A DNA stretch of 18,904 nucleotides from positions 1-18,904 of the forward strand of contig DBPS01000014.1 of the NCBI GenBank assembly GCA_002304935.1, read 5' to 3'. Of this stretch, positions 1-7,032 are shown one piece after another (position 1 is the stretch's first letter; each line of letters begins with the position of its first letter). The notes under the pieces are model-generated. The model saw nothing but the letters and a program-made list of their open reading frames with translations, had not been told where the DNA came from and searched no databases. A program made the translations under genes and the position numbers. The DNA is from Candidatus Humimicrobium oleiphilum (GTDB lineage: Bacteria > Actinomycetota > Humimicrobiia > Humimicrobiales > Humimicrobiaceae).

Positions 1-1
1 C

Positions 2-256
2 GAGAGAGGTTCTCATTTAAAAGATTTTGCCCAGGATATAACTGAACTCTGCTTTAATTATCTGGACGCACCTCCAGTAGTTGTAGGAGCAAGAAACTGG
101 ATTACTCCTTCTTATGAATTGGAAAAATATTTCTTCCCTCAGCCAGAGTGGATCGTAGATGCTTTTCATGAAAAAATCATGCCCCTGAATGGCCATATTG
201 CAAAAAATAATTTTTCAGATGAGGAAAAAATAAGAATATATAAAGAAGGCGTATAA
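2..256 (+). CDS. 2-oxoacid dehydrogenase E1 component, C-terminal end (partial)
   Basis: An open frame enters from the left edge and ends at TAA 254-256, giving 84 codons with no start in the window. The peptide contains LDAPPVVVGARNWITP followed by FFPQPEWIVDAFHEKIMPL. This resembles the C-terminal tail of the E1 component (beta subunit or fused alpha-beta form) of thiamine-diphosphate 2-oxoacid dehydrogenases, especially the branched-chain type, where the segment belongs to the transketolase C-terminal domain. Those enzymes decarboxylate 2-oxoacids and pass the acyl group to the lipoyl E2. Only the tail is visible, so substrate and full architecture cannot be judged. The gene converges on the permease gene that ends at 264. 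The family call is fairly firm, the exact subtype is inference. Confidence 0.7.
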   Translation, partial: ERGSHLKDFAQDITELCFNYLDAPPVVVGARNWITPSYELEKYFFPQPEWIVDAFHEKIMPLNGHIAKNNFSDEEKIRIYKEGV

Positions 257-263
257 AATAATT

Positions 264-833
264 TTATAACTTCTCGGCTTTTTTATAAATTGCTTCTACT
301 TCATCCTTTTTCACAAATATTCCCATAAGATAAGCAATTAATATTATTACCGGAATATTTATGGCAAGCCTTAGGAGGGCAAACTTAAATCCCAGGGTAG
401 ACATTTCAAATAAAAGCATCGGGATTTTTGTTGCTCCCCATGCTCCAAACAATATCATTATATTGGAAAATTTAACATGTTTTTTCATGAAAACTACTGC
501 AATCGGAAATGCTGCATATAAGGGTCCGGCAGCAACTGTTCCGAATAAAAAAGCAAGGATAATACCTTTTATGCCCGAACCTTCCCCCATCAGTCTTACC
601 ATTGTCTCTTTTGGTATCCATACATCCAGAAGACCTATTATTATAAATATAGGTGGCAGAACCAGAAGCATTTCTTTAAAACTATAGGCTATAACATCAG
701 CTGCTTTTACCCCCGCATCAAATTTAAAAATAAAAAGCAGACCCAGCAGAACAGCCGTTATTATAAAGAACAAATACTGTTTAAATGCTTTCTTTAAATT
801 AAAATTCTTTTTATTATTTGTATTTTTATCCAA
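264..833 (-). CDS. PF03773-type permease, second half-size subunit
   Basis: A 189-residue membrane protein starting at TTG 833-831, with the ribosome site AAGGA nine bases upstream. It has about five hydrophobic segments and a central motif GEGSGIKG followed by GTVAAGPLYAAFPIA. Glycine-rich segments of this kind occur in the predicted permease family PF03773 (YraQ/ArsP type), whose single-chain members are around 300 residues or more. The upstream neighbour at 852-1352 carries the matching segment GENSGPLG...LIPGFIAFPTA. The two genes are 18 bp apart, so they probably form one operon and one heteromeric transporter. The substrate is unknown; organoarsenical export is known for some family members, but nothing here selects it. 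The final residues KKAEKL are cytosolic-looking. Confidence 0.7.
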   Translation of the reverse strand: MDKNTNNKKNFNLKKAFKQYLFFIITAVLLGLLFIFKFDAGVKAADVIAYSFKEMLLVLPPIFIIIGLLDVWIPKETMVRLMGEGSGIKGIILAFLFGTVAAGPLYAAFPIAVVFMKKHVKFSNIMILFGAWGATKIPMLLFEMSTLGFKFALLRLAINIPVIILIAYLMGIFVKKDEVEAIYKKAEKL

Positions 834-851
834 TTAATCCAATCCTTAATT

Positions 852-1352
852 TTAATTCCAGATTTTAAGAATCAGCCCGATAAGGTATGCAACTCCAATC
901 GACAAAACAAAAGAAATCACATTTCTTAATATGGCTGCTTTTTTACTGAAATATTTGATTTCCATGGGAAGAGTTACTACTCCCACCATCATAAGTGTCT
1001 GTACAAAAGCAGCAATCTGAATATAGCCTGCTCCACCTTCAAGAAGAAGCGCTGCCGTGGGAAAAGCTATAAAACCAGGAATAAGAGTTACCGCCCCTAT
1101 CAGAGAAGCAAGCATTACTCCGAGCGGTCCTGAATTTTCACCTATTATACGGCTTATAATTTCTGTATCTAATAATGAAAGAATAAGCCCTACCAAAAAT
1201 ATAACTCCGAGAAGCATGGGGATTATATTTTTAAAAGATAGCCATGCTTTTAGTAAAGCCTGCCTGGTTTTCTGTCTGCTTTTTACAAGTGAGATTATCA
1301 GAAATATTAAGGCTGCTAAATATATTGCTCCATTAAATATATAATTGCTCAA
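852..1352 (-). CDS. PF03773-type permease, first half-size subunit
   Basis: A 166-residue membrane protein starting at TTG 1352-1350 with AGAAGGA about seven bases upstream. It has an N-terminal membrane segment (about residues 8-24), a basic loop KSRQKTRQ, and then several further segments. The central GENSGPLGVM plus PGFIAFPTA segment corresponds to the GEGSGIKG plus GPLYAAFPIA segment of the downstream gene, so the pair looks like an old internal duplication encoded as separate chains. Half-size permeases in tandem are consistent with a two-subunit form of the family. It is the first gene of the pair; a 161-bp AT-rich gap separates it from the sufB stop codon. Substrate unknown. Confidence 0.7.
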   Translation of the reverse strand: MSNYIFNGAIYLAALIFLIISLVKSRQKTRQALLKAWLSFKNIIPMLLGVIFLVGLILSLLDTEIISRIIGENSGPLGVMLASLIGAVTLIPGFIAFPTAALLLEGGAGYIQIAAFVQTLMMVGVVTLPMEIKYFSKKAAILRNVISFVLSIGVAYLIGLILKIWN

Positions 1353-1445
1353 TCCTGTTTCCTTCTACTTGTTTAATTCATCGAATCTTTTAAGGAATAT
1401 CTGTAAAATAATTGCGCTTTTTATTTTTTTATTTATAAAATCTTC

Positions 1446-1470
1446 CCGGAAATATTTTAAAAAATATCGG
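1446..1470. repeat. Imperfect inverted repeat between sufB and the permease pair
   Basis: The arms are CCG plus ATATTTT (1446-1448, 1452-1458) and AAAATAT plus CGG (1461-1470), with three unpaired bases in the left arm. On the minus strand it lies 44 bp after the sufB stop and is followed by a short run GAAGATTTTAT, so it could be a weak terminator for sufCB. It also lies about 95 bp upstream of the permease start, so an operator is possible. The gap 1353-1513 shows nothing else I can name. Confidence 0.3.
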
Positions 1471-1513
1471 AAAAGTCTTAAATATGAAAAAAGATTTTAA
1501 TATTAATAGAATG

Positions 1514-2437
1514 CTAGTTCAAAAGTCCCTGGATAATCAGTTCGGTTGCTTCATCTTCATCAAGCCCACGGGACATAAGAGTTTCCAACTGTTTTTTATC
1601 AACACTGCCAATCGAAGCTTCATGGGTAATATGAGCGGTTGCATTCCTGACTTCTACAATCGGGACAGCACTTGCTTTTCCATTGTCCTTTATAATTTCT
1701 TTGCAATCAACGTGTCCTCTTGAATGATCACCTGCAGCAATAAGTTTGTTAAAGATTTCTGCACTGGCATTATTCCGTACTGCCACTCTGGAAGTAAGCA
1801 CGCCTTTTGAATTGCTGCCATTCAGATACCCGGTCTCCCTTATAATAATTCTGTCATCTTCTGTCCCGTTTATCCTTGCTGTCATTTCAATTATGGAATC
1901 GGAACCGCATTCAGACTCGATATCCATGTCAATAAGCCCTACCCTGCCTTTTACCAGCTCGAATTCGGTCTTGAATTTTGCTTCTTTTTCAAGGATCACT
2001 CTTGTTCTGGGAATCACCTTGACTCCGCCACTGTCACTATGTATATGTCTTTCAAAATATGAATATCTTGCTTTTTCACGCAGACGTATCTTTGCATCCA
2101 TTTTATGAAGGACATCTTTTGCAACAGGAAAAACACAATGTGCAAGAAGTGATATTGATGCACCCTTTTCAATTTCAGCATCTATCTCAATATTTTGTAC
2201 AGCATTTTCTGCAGTAACTCCAAAACAGAGATGGACCGGCTTTATTATTATTTTACCCTCTTTTACAACAAGCCTGACCCTGACACCGTCCTTTATGCTT
2301 TCTGTATTTATTTCAATTCCCTCTACGAGATTGGATGATATAACCTTATCTTTATTTATTACAAGCCTTGCCACACTGGGATCATGAATAACATCTTTTA
2401 AATCAGCTGCTTCATATAATATTTCTTCTCTTAACAT
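1514..2437 (-). CDS. sufB: SufB/SufD-type Fe-S cluster scaffold protein (short form)
   Basis: A 307-residue SufB/SufD-family protein starting at ATG 2437. It acts in the cytosol with the SufC ATPase to assemble Fe-S clusters. The C-terminal core is diagnostic: Cys245 (in GHVDCKE), IVEVRNATAHITHEAS with His272-Glu273, and the helix LMSRGLDEDEATELIIQGLL. These align by eye with Cys405 and the His-Glu pair of E. coli SufB. It is far shorter than E. coli SufB (about 495 residues) and matches the short SufB found in archaea and many anaerobes. sufC lies 41 bp upstream in the same direction. The ribosome site before ATG is poor (mostly A), so it may depend on coupling or unstructured RNA. No sufS, sufU or second sufB/D is in the window. 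Confidence 0.85.
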   Translation of the reverse strand: MLREEILYEAADLKDVIHDPSVARLVINKDKVISSNLVEGIEINTESIKDGVRVRLVVKEGKIIIKPVHLCFGVTAENAVQNIEIDAEIEKGASISLLAHCVFPVAKDVLHKMDAKIRLREKARYSYFERHIHSDSGGVKVIPRTRVILEKEAKFKTEFELVKGRVGLIDMDIESECGSDSIIEMTARINGTEDDRIIIRETGYLNGSNSKGVLTSRVAVRNNASAEIFNKLIAAGDHSRGHVDCKEIIKDNGKASAVPIVEVRNATAHITHEASIGSVDKKQLETLMSRGLDEDEATELIIQGLLN

Positions 2438-2478
2438 CTTTTTTTATAATCTATTACTCTTTTGTAAACAGAATGAAT

Positions 2479-3225
2479 TTATACATACCTCTCCAGCTCA
2501 GAAAAAAGAGGAATATTTTTATGAGCACAGGTAAGGCATTTGCCTTCAAAATATTTCCTGATTTTACTTACTCTTCCTTCATCCAGAAGTGTTCCACTGC
2601 AAAGCAGATAAGCATATTGAGCATTCTTTAAAACTTCCAGACTGTGTGTTATCAATATCACGGTAGCACCATTGTCGTGAAGATGCCTTATGGCTCCAAA
2701 AATATTATCAAGTGAAGCTACGTCTATTCCTGAATCAGGCTCATCCAGTATGACCAGCTCAGGCTGCATGGCTACTATTGATGCGAGTTCAAATTTTTTT
2801 CTTTCTCCCCCGCTCAGGCTTTTATCAATAATCCTGTCTGCATATTCCCGGTAATCAATGCCGAGAATAGATAATGCCTCTATTATGCTGTCTTCTTTTT
2901 TATCTTTTGAAGATGCCTTCATAAACTGCCTGATTTTAAGCCCTTCAAACCTCGCAGGTTCCTGCCATCCCATAGTTATTCCTAGCTTTGCTCTTTCATA
3001 AACCCCGAGTTCTTTAAGAGAAAGACCTTTATAGAAAATACCGCCTTCGAATTTTCTGTAACCGTCAAGCCCCATTACAGTCGAAGCAAATGTCGATTTC
3101 CCTGCACCATTAGGTCCAACCACTGCATGGATCTCGCTTCTTTTAAAAGTGAGATTCAGATTGTCCAGTATTTTCTTTCCGTTAAAAGAAAGTGTAAGAT
3201 TTTCAGTTTTTAACAATGTTTCCAT
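2479..3225 (-). CDS. sufC: SufC Fe-S assembly ATPase
   Basis: A 248-residue ABC ATPase of the SufC type, which powers cluster assembly on SufB. Seen in order: Walker A GPNGAGKST (37-45), Q-loop region GWQEPARFEG with Gln88, signature SLSGGERKK (136-144), Walker B ELVILDEPDSGID (156-168) and H-loop His194. The SGGERKK and DEPDSGID wording is characteristic of SufC rather than of transport ABC proteins. The start is ATG 3225 with AGGAA five bases upstream. Odd point: the C-terminal tail carries Cys230-X2-Cys233-X-His235, a possible metal- or cluster-binding motif outside the ABC core. It is the first gene of a two-gene sufCB unit, divergent from the threonine aldolase. Confidence 0.92.
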   Translation of the reverse strand: METLLKTENLTLSFNGKKILDNLNLTFKRSEIHAVVGPNGAGKSTFASTVMGLDGYRKFEGGIFYKGLSLKELGVYERAKLGITMGWQEPARFEGLKIRQFMKASSKDKKEDSIIEALSILGIDYREYADRIIDKSLSGGERKKFELASIVAMQPELVILDEPDSGIDVASLDNIFGAIRHLHDNGATVILITHSLEVLKNAQYAYLLCSGTLLDEGRVSKIRKYFEGKCLTCAHKNIPLFSELERYV

Positions 3226-3370
3226 TACGATTCCTTATTATACAACTTTGCATTTTATATACGATTTGGAATTTTTGAAAGAAATTTAACAAATAATTAT
3301 TGATAAAAGAAAAAAAGGAAAAAAATCAAAAAAAATATTAAACTTTATATAAGTTCGTCTCGCTTAAGAT

Positions 3371-3399
3371 TTGGTACTTGAAATAGTTTTTTTAATAAT
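3371..3399 (+). promoter_or_regulatory. Candidate promoter of threonine aldolase
   Basis: TTGGTA (3371-3376) and AATAAT (3394-3399) are separated by exactly 17 bp, matching four and five of six consensus positions for a housekeeping promoter. The leader would be about 70 bases. The rest of the divergent gap 3226-3462 is A/T-rich; on the minus strand TATAAT (3242-3237) sits just before the sufC ribosome site, too close to be a convincing -10. Confidence 0.4.
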
Positions 3400-3474
3400 A
3401 GTGCAATAAAAATAATTTTTTTCGGATCTAAGATTTTAAAATATTTTAATAAAGCAAAAGGAGTGCTGGTAATT

Positions 3475-4506
3475 TTGCCAAAATATATTGATGTCAGAAG
3501 CGATACTGTTACCTTTCCTACAGAAGAAATGCTTGATGCCATGAGAAATGCTGTTGTGGGTGATGATGTTTACGAGGATGATCCCACAGTAATTGAACTT
3601 GAAAAAAGGTCTGCCGGAATTCTTGGAAAGGAAGCTGCGGTTTTTGTTCCTTCAGGGACTTTTGCAAATCAGCTTGCAATAATGACCCATACTTCAAGAG
3701 GAAATGAAATAATAATCCCGGAAAGCAACCATATAGTCATCCATGAGGTTGGTGCAAGCGCAGTATTGTCTCAGGTACAGTTAAGAACAGTAAAAGATAA
3801 TTTTGGAGAAATTGATATAAGTATTCTGGAAAAGGCAGTAAGGCTCTATGACATACATTTTCCGAAAACAGGTCTTATATGCATGGAAAATGCACATTCT
3901 TCAGGAAAAGTAGTTTCAATCAAAAATATGAAACAGGTTTATGAATTTGCTTCCAAACAAAATATTCCTGTTCATCTTGATGGTGCAAGGATTTTTAATG
4001 CTGCAATTGTTTTAAAAACAAAACCGGCAGAAATAGCGGGTTATTGTGATTCTGTAATGTTCTGTCTTTCCAAAGGACTTTGCTGTCCTATTGGTTCTGT
4101 TCTTGCAGGTTCTTATGATTTTATAAAAAGGGCACGTAAAAACAGGAAACTCATGGGTGGCGGTCTGAGGCAGGCAGGATATATCGCAGCACCTGGTCTT
4201 ATTGCTCTTGAAAAAATGACAAAAAGGCTCGGCGAGGACCATGAATGCGCAAAATATCTGGCAGAAGGATTAGGCAAAATAGATGAAATCAATATCCTTG
4301 AAAATCAGCTGGATATAAATATGGTCTTCTTTACAATAAAAAAAGATAATTTTAATGAAATAGCTTTTATAGAATATCTGGGAAAAAATAATATAAAAAT
4401 AAATCCATCAGAGGGCAGTGAATTTCGGTTTGTTACACACTACTGGATTAAAAAACAGAATGTTGACTACATGTTAGGAATTATAAAGAGATTCTTTGAT
4501 AAATAA
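3475..4506 (+). CDS. ltaE: Low-specificity L-threonine aldolase
   Basis: A PLP-dependent fold-type I enzyme that cleaves L-threonine or L-allo-threonine to glycine and acetaldehyde. The N-terminus IDVRSDTVTFPTEEM, the VPSGTFANQLA phosphate-binding segment, the HLDGAR aspartate that holds the pyridine nitrogen, and FCLSKGLCCPIGS with the Schiff-base lysine are all present and in family order. The frame is open back to GTG 3463, but AAAAGGAG (3456-3463) overlaps that codon. TTG 3475, 11 bases after it, gives MPKYIDVRSDTV, the usual family start, and a 343-residue protein. It lies alone on the plus strand, and its TAA (4504-4506) directly abuts the stop of the convergent toxin gene. The related beta-eliminating lyase family is the main alternative, but the motifs fit threonine aldolase better. 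Confidence 0.9.
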   Translation: MPKYIDVRSDTVTFPTEEMLDAMRNAVVGDDVYEDDPTVIELEKRSAGILGKEAAVFVPSGTFANQLAIMTHTSRGNEIIIPESNHIVIHEVGASAVLSQVQLRTVKDNFGEIDISILEKAVRLYDIHFPKTGLICMENAHSSGKVVSIKNMKQVYEFASKQNIPVHLDGARIFNAAIVLKTKPAEIAGYCDSVMFCLSKGLCCPIGSVLAGSYDFIKRARKNRKLMGGGLRQAGYIAAPGLIALEKMTKRLGEDHECAKYLAEGLGKIDEINILENQLDINMVFFTIKKDNFNEIAFIEYLGKNNIKINPSEGSEFRFVTHYWIKKQNVDYMLGIIKRFFDK

Positions 4507-4887
4507 TTAGAAATCCTGCACGTTAATTTCAAGATGTATAAGCAATGCTTTTTCAACCTGATTTATAATCTGCATTGAAATTTTACTTAATGGCTTTATT
4601 AATCTTTGCCTGTCAATTGTCCTTATCTGATTGCACTTGATTTTTGAATCTGATTTTAGTCCGGATTCATATTTTAAAATAGTTACTTCAAAAGGATATG
4701 CTCTTCCGACTGAAGAACTTATGGGGATAACAGTAATTGTGGAAGAAAATTCATTATTCTTATTATTCGATATGATTAATGCAGGTCTTGTCTTACCTAT
4801 TTCCGCACCTTTAACAGGCTCAAGTGCTGTCAGCCATACTTCTCCTCTTTCAGGATATTTTTTTATGTTTTCAGAAAACTCAGTCAT
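4507..4887 (-). CDS. mazF: MazF/PemK-family toxin (mRNA interferase)
   Basis: A 126-residue protein of the MazF/PemK family, ribonucleases that cut mRNA at short sequences when freed from their antitoxin. Visible family motifs: RGEVWLTALEPVKGAEIGKTRPALIIS near the N-terminus (catalytic Arg34 in KTRP), STITVIPISS (residues 49-58) with the conserved threonine, and the CNQIRTIDRQRL segment. An N-terminal extension of about 13 residues precedes the RGEVW strand. Its ATG overlaps the antitoxin stop as ATGA (4884-4887), indicating translational coupling with the antitoxin read first. Cleavage specificity cannot be predicted. The key residues look intact, so the toxin is probably functional. Confidence 0.9.
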   Translation of the reverse strand: MTEFSENIKKYPERGEVWLTALEPVKGAEIGKTRPALIISNNKNNEFSSTITVIPISSSVGRAYPFEVTILKYESGLKSDSKIKCNQIRTIDRQRLIKPLSKISMQIINQVEKALLIHLEINVQDF

Positions 4888-5108
4888 TCCGGCCAGCTTT
4901 CAAGAGTTGCATTTTCCCATTCTGCATTTATTTGCTTATTCTCGCTGTTTTCATTTTTATATCCTTCTGTCAGAAGGGTATCTGTTTCTGTTTTTTTGTC
5001 TTTTTTTATTTTCTCGATTACAGCTTCTGCTATAAATCTGCTTTTATTTTCATAAGCTTCCAAAGCTTCGGCAACTTTCTCTGGTAAAGTAATATTTAGT
5101 CTTTTCAA
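4884..5108 (-). CDS. Ribbon-helix-helix antitoxin of the MazF pair
   Basis: A 74-residue antitoxin starting at TTG 5108, with GGGA six bases upstream. The N-terminus KRLNITLPEKVAEALEAY has the beta-strand then helix pattern of ribbon-helix-helix DNA-binding proteins. The acidic C-terminus ending EWENATLESWPE resembles the toxin-neutralising tail of MazE/EndoAI-type antitoxins that occupies the MazF groove. It is the first gene of the module and overlaps the toxin gene by four bases. It should repress its own promoter; a palindrome lies between the predicted -35 and -10 (5154-5167). Confidence 0.85.
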   Translation of the reverse strand: MKRLNITLPEKVAEALEAYENKSRFIAEAVIEKIKKDKKTETDTLLTEGYKNENSENKQINAEWENATLESWPE

Positions 5109-5148
5109 ATTTTATCCCAGCCTGTTCAGATAATTAATGATACACCAT

Positions 5149-5177
5149 ATTATACATATTAATATGTGTATTATAAA
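5149..5177 (-). promoter_or_regulatory. Promoter of the toxin-antitoxin operon
   Basis: On the minus strand TTTATA (5177-5172) and a perfect TATAAT (5154-5149) are 17 bp apart, and the antitoxin TTG is at 5108, giving a leader of about 35 bases. The rest of the 305-bp gap 5109-5413 holds the operator, a lone TTATTCACA at 5240-5248 and the terminator at 5330-5365. Confidence 0.55.
5154..5167. promoter_or_regulatory. Palindromic operator, probable antitoxin-binding site
   Basis: ACATATTAATATGT is a perfect 14-bp palindrome that fills most of the spacer and touches the -10 of the antitoxin promoter. Ribbon-helix-helix antitoxins typically autoregulate through such palindromes. Binding here is inferred from position only. 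Confidence 0.5.
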
Positions 5178-5329
5178 TACATAGCCAGATATTTACAAGC
5201 TTGCGGGTCTTTTCTTTTTTTGCGATTAAAGCTGGATAATTATTCACAGGTTCACACTTTTTCAGTGCTATCGATAATTGTAGATATAAAAATAATCCTT
5301 TATGTACAGATACAGTAAAATTACTATTA

Positions 5330-5365
5330 AAAAAGGAAGGCTGTTTTTAATCAGCCTTCCTTTTT
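5330..5365. terminator. Strong bidirectional Rho-independent terminator
   Basis: The arms AAAAAGGAAGGCTG (5330-5343) and CAGCCTTCCTTTTT (5352-5365) pair perfectly over 14 bp around an 8-base loop, with U-runs possible on both strands. On the minus strand it lies about 49 bp after the purine permease stop, which it most likely terminates. Confidence 0.9.
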
Positions 5366-5413
5366 ATTAATCTTAATAAAGGTTCGCTCTTTTAAGCAAC
5401 CCCTTTTTAAACC

Positions 5414-6781
5414 TTATTCTGCCATAAACTGTCCTGCGATTGCCTGGGCTACAAAAGCCACTGCAAATAAAACGCTTACAATTATCATCAAAGGATGTAC
5501 TTCTCTCCATTTGCCTCTTAATAGTTTTATTACTGTATAGCTTATAAAACCAAATCCGATACCGTATGAAATATTGTAGGTAAAAGGCATAATAATGATT
5601 GTTAAAAATGCAGGTATTCCTACCTCTACATTCTTAAAATCTATTTTTGAGACTATTGACATCATTAAGAAGCCGACAACAATAAGAGCAGGTGCCGTAA
5701 CGGGATACTTGAATACTCCTTCTGCAACCTGCACGCCTCCACCAACGACTGCAATAAGAGGCGCAAAGAATATTGAAAGTACAAATAATATGCCGGTGGT
5801 TATAGGCATCAGTCCGGTTCTGCCGCCTTCTGATACTCCTGATGCGCTTTCAATATATGTTGTTATAGAGCTTGCACCGAAAAGACCTCCGCCGACTGCT
5901 CCAAGTGAGTCAACAAGTAATACATTCCTAAGATTTGGAAGACTACCTTTTGAATCAAGCAGCTTGGCTTCTTCGCCGACACCGATTACTGTTCCCATGG
6001 TATCAAAAAAGTCAGACATAAACAGGGCAAAAACCATGACAATAGCTCCTATGTTCAGCATTCCCTTGGTCCATACCGCCCCGACAAGGTCAGCTTTAAA
6101 AAATGTTGAGAAACTTTCTGCAGAAGGCAGAGCAATGATCTGAGTCGGAAGTGGAATTACTTTTGTAATCATTCCAAGAACCGCTGTAGCTACGATTCCG
6201 ATTAAAATGGCTCCTTTAACTTTATAAGCAAGAAGAACTATGGTCAGTATAAGTCCGAATAAAGCAAGTAAAGTTACTCCCGAGGTGAAGTCTCCAAGTG
6301 TTACCATGGTTGCTGCATCCGGTTTAACAAAACCAGCTTCCTGTGTTCCGATAAATGCTATGAATAACCCGATACCGACACCAATAGAGTATTTCAATTC
6401 CATAGGTATCGCACGCATTATCATTTGCCTTAAACCGGTAAAAACAAGAATAGTTACAATAATTCCTTCGATTACGACAATGCCCATTGCCTGCTGCCAG
6501 GTCAGTCCGAGTCCGAATATTATCGTAAACACAACTACTGCGTTTATTCCCATCCCTGAAGCTAGTGCAAATGGTGTATTTGTTACTATGCCCATCAGCA
6601 TACTGAAAAATCCGGCACCGATACATGTTGCAACTATAGCTGCTTCATAGGGAACGCCTCCCTGGGATAATATTGCGGGATTTACGAATATTATGTAAGC
6701 CATGGTCATGAAGGTAGTTATACCTGCAATGATTTCTGTTCTTACACTTGTGTTCCTTTCCTTGAATTTGAAATAACTCAA
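5414..6781 (-). CDS. AzgA-type purine (adenine/guanine/hypoxanthine) permease
   Basis: A polytopic permease of the AzgA/PbuG (COG2252) group that imports purine bases with protons. Diagnostic stretches: NTSVRTEIIAGITTFMTMAYI at the N-terminus, ASGMGINAVVVFT, SDFFDTMGTVIGVGEE, and SSITTYIESASGVSEGGRTGL. The frame is open upstream to TTG 6820, but an excellent ribosome site GGGAGGT (6794-6788) lies six bases before TTG 6781. That start gives MSYFKFKERNTSVRTE, the usual family N-terminus, and a 455-residue protein, so I chose it. It is monocistronic, with its own predicted promoter (6902-6930) and terminator (5330-5365). Substrate choice among purine bases cannot be read from the sequence. Confidence 0.93.
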   Translation of the reverse strand: MSYFKFKERNTSVRTEIIAGITTFMTMAYIIFVNPAILSQGGVPYEAAIVATCIGAGFFSMLMGIVTNTPFALASGMGINAVVVFTIIFGLGLTWQQAMGIVVIEGIIVTILVFTGLRQMIMRAIPMELKYSIGVGIGLFIAFIGTQEAGFVKPDAATMVTLGDFTSGVTLLALFGLILTIVLLAYKVKGAILIGIVATAVLGMITKVIPLPTQIIALPSAESFSTFFKADLVGAVWTKGMLNIGAIVMVFALFMSDFFDTMGTVIGVGEEAKLLDSKGSLPNLRNVLLVDSLGAVGGGLFGASSITTYIESASGVSEGGRTGLMPITTGILFVLSIFFAPLIAVVGGGVQVAEGVFKYPVTAPALIVVGFLMMSIVSKIDFKNVEVGIPAFLTIIIMPFTYNISYGIGFGFISYTVIKLLRGKWREVHPLMIIVSVLFAVAFVAQAIAGQFMAE

Positions 6782-6901
6782 ATCTGCACCTCCCGTTTGT
6801 TTTTTAAATAAAGTCTTCAATAAAATAAAGAAAGAAAGTTAAATTAATTTTAATAAAGTAAGGGTTTTTTTAAAACATATTTATGTATTATTTTTATTTA
6901 A

Positions 6902-6930
6902 ATTATAAAATTTATTTAACTTTATCTGAA
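6902..6930 (-). promoter_or_regulatory. Candidate promoter of the purine permease
   Basis: On the minus strand TTCAGA (6930-6925) and a perfect TATAAT (6907-6902) are separated by 17 bp. The leader to TTG 6781 would be about 113 bases. I see no purine riboswitch core in that leader. Confidence 0.45.
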
Positions 6931-6932
6931 AA

Positions 6933-6957
6933 CTGTATTATTCCCGGTCATAAACAG
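6933..6957. promoter_or_regulatory. Inverted repeat next to the purine permease -35
   Basis: CTGT-A-TTAT (6933-6941) and ATAA-ACAG (6950-6957) pair over eight positions with one bulged base around TCCCGGTC. It lies directly upstream of the predicted permease -35, so an activator or repressor site is the simplest reading. An outer TTATC (6922-6926) / GATAA (6972-6976) pair flanks it. No regulator is identified. Confidence 0.35.
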
Positions 6958-7019
6958 ACTTGTCGGCAACTGATAATATAAAATTAAAATACTTTATTTT
7001 TAATTTTTGTTTTTAAAAG

Positions 7020-7025
7020 TATAAT
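7020..7025 (+). promoter_or_regulatory. -10 element of an apparently leaderless gene
   Basis: A perfect TATAAT ends seven bases before the ATG at 7033, so transcription would begin at or next to the start codon. No Shine-Dalgarno sequence is present. The -35 region (TTTTTA, 6997-7002) is weak. Confidence 0.45.
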
Positions 7026-7032
7026 TTATAGA

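Noticed and set aside
3463..3474. GTG 3463 as start of threonine aldolase
   Set aside because: The ribosome site AAAAGGAG overlaps this codon, and the extra MLVI has no counterpart in the family; TTG 3475 fits better.
5240..5248. TTATTCACA as a DnaA box
   Set aside because: It fits the E. coli consensus TTWTNCACA, but it is a single copy far from the origin, with no cluster; one hit of this length in an AT-rich window can be chance.
5595..6650. Long plus-strand open frames opposite the purine permease
   Set aside because: They are antisense shadows of a clearly homologous gene, with proline/serine/isoleucine-rich composition and no domain.
6782..6820. Purine permease starting at TTG 6820
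   Set aside because: The 13 added residues include the codons that form the strong ribosome site GGGAGGT for TTG 6781.
6782..6976. Purine riboswitch in front of the AzgA-type permease
   Set aside because: The hairpins at 6922-6976 do not carry the conserved purine-aptamer junction bases, and the best promoter places them upstream of the transcript.
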